Shown here: in pieces, positions 63,382 to 64,000 of the stretch
Layout: every line of letters begins with the position of its first letter
Position numbering within the stretch: the first letter of the stretch is position 1
DNA from: Nocardioides sp. cx-173
Lineage (GTDB): Bacteria > Actinomycetota > Actinomycetes > Propionibacteriales > Nocardioidaceae
NCBI RefSeq assembly: GCF_021117365.1
Contig: NZ_CP088262.1
Location: forward strand, 558,001-622,000
DNA length: 64,000 nucleotides
Direction: 5' to 3'
Translations under genes and position numbers: made by a program
The notes under the pieces: model-generated
Told to the model about the DNA's origin: nothing
Seen by the model: only the letters and a program-made list of their open reading frames with translations
Databases searched by the model: none

Positions 63382-64000
63382 ATGGCGAGCGACGCACCGG
63401 TCTCGAGACGGGCGCGCCGACGCGGTCGGGGATGGTTCATCCTCGCGGACCTCGGGCGGTTCCTCGCCACCTGGCTGGTCTCCACCAGCATCCTGTGGGT
63501 GGCCGCCAGGCTGCTTCCTGACCTCGAGGCCTCCTCGTGGGGGAGCCTGGCCGGGGTGTCGGCGGTCAGCGGCGTCGTCGGCTTCCTGGTGCGCCCGCTC
63601 CTGGTGGAGGTCAGCGTCCGACTCGGTTGGCTGACCGTGCTCCCCCTGGCTTTCGGCACCCAGGGCGTGGTCATGCACATCGCGATGCTCATCGTCCCGG
63701 GGATCACCGCGACCTGGACGGCGGCCTTCGTGACGAGCTGGCTCTGCGCCGCCGGCGGGACGGTCGCGGCCTACCTCCTCACCGCCGGCACGGACGAGTC
63801 CCTCACCACCGCGCTCGCCCGTCGCGGCCGGTCCGTTCGTCCCCCCGACCCGGAGGTCGATGGCCTGCTCGTCGTGCAGCTCGACGGGGTGCCGTTCCCG
63901 GTGCTCCGCTGGGCCGTGCAGGCCGGCGGGGTGCCGACGATCCGCCGGTGGGTGACCTCCGGGGCCTACCACCTGCGCGAATGGACCCCGCAGCTTCCCT
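63382..64000 (+). CDS. Holin-like membrane domain fused to phosphodiesterase-like domain (cut by window edge)
   Basis: 206 residues visible, no stop before the window end. Four membrane helices are predicted (WLVSTSILWVAARLL; LAGVSAVSGVVGFLVRPLLV; VLPLAFGTQGVVMHIAMLIV; AAFVTSWLCAAGGTVAAYLL), as in phage-holin-family IV/DUF360-like proteins. Then comes DGLLVVQLDGVPFPVLRWAV, resembling the start of an alkaline phosphatase/phosphodiesterase domain whose metal Asp sits in QLDG. GGAGG stands about 6 bases before ATG 63382. The enzyme part lies mostly outside. Confidence 0.72.
   Translation, partial: MASDAPVSRRARRRGRGWFILADLGRFLATWLVSTSILWVAARLLPDLEASSWGSLAGVSAVSGVVGFLVRPLLVEVSVRLGWLTVLPLAFGTQGVVMHIAMLIVPGITATWTAAFVTSWLCAAGGTVAAYLLTAGTDESLTTALARRGRSVRPPDPEVDGLLVVQLDGVPFPVLRWAVQAGGVPTIRRWVTSGAYHLREWTPQLP

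Overview
The window is GC-rich DNA from an actinobacterium, most likely Nocardioides or a close relative (inference). The evidence is the strong G/C third-position bias, frequent GTG starts, many ATGA/GTGA gene overlaps and many starts that look leaderless. The gene set also fits: a protein O-mannosyltransferase, an RpfB-type resuscitation factor, F420-type oxidoreductases, a maleylpyruvate isomerase-fold protein, an MT0933-type antitoxin-like protein, gluABCD, and the lexA / LysM (ChiZ/DivS-like) / nrdR order known from Mycobacterium and Corynebacterium.

Layout. 1-4.1 kb: a truncated GAF protein, a DUF4235 protein and a large SARP-type AAA regulator. An IS110-family element (about 4075-5525) sits right after the regulator's stop codon; its left end looks like a bridge-RNA gene. 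5.5-9 kb: hemerythrin-like, SRPBCC, PPOX-type and protein mannosyltransferase genes on the minus strand. 9-16.5 kb: a plus-strand run of rsmI, an alpha/beta hydrolase, tatD, rpfB, rsmA, ispE and an ABC-F ATPase. 16.5-21 kb: MarR/tam pair, VOC protein, kinase-like protein, LLM oxidoreductase and a hotdog protein. 21-24.4 kb: a glutamate ABC transporter, gluABCD. 24.4-33 kb: methyltransferase, miaB, peptidase E, a minus-strand operon of tiny acidic proteins with a NUDIX enzyme, miaA, an AraC-DinB fusion, a reductase, dapF and an SDR. 33-42 kb: kinase, DinB-like protein, AraC regulator, hflX, SGNH hydrolase, TAT-exported isomerase, ROK protein and dinG.

42-50 kb is a DNA-damage and dNTP-supply block: putative metallopeptidase, lexA, LysM protein, Mug-like glycosylase, and nrdR with B12-dependent nrdJ. 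It carries an array of LexA-like boxes, NrdR-like boxes next to perfect DnaA boxes, and a second LexA-like array behind nrdJ.

50-57 kb is accessory: an IS3-family element with a canonical -1 frameshift signal, a DUF2188 protein paired with a large membrane-spanning KAP NTPase of visibly lower GC (the best candidate for an undescribed, possibly defensive, system), and a DUF4143 ATPase with iteron-like repeats upstream. 57-64 kb: an M36 metallopeptidase, a zeta-like toxin with ParD-like antitoxin, a FUSC membrane protein and a membrane protein cut by the right edge. No rRNA, tRNA or CRISPR array was recognised.
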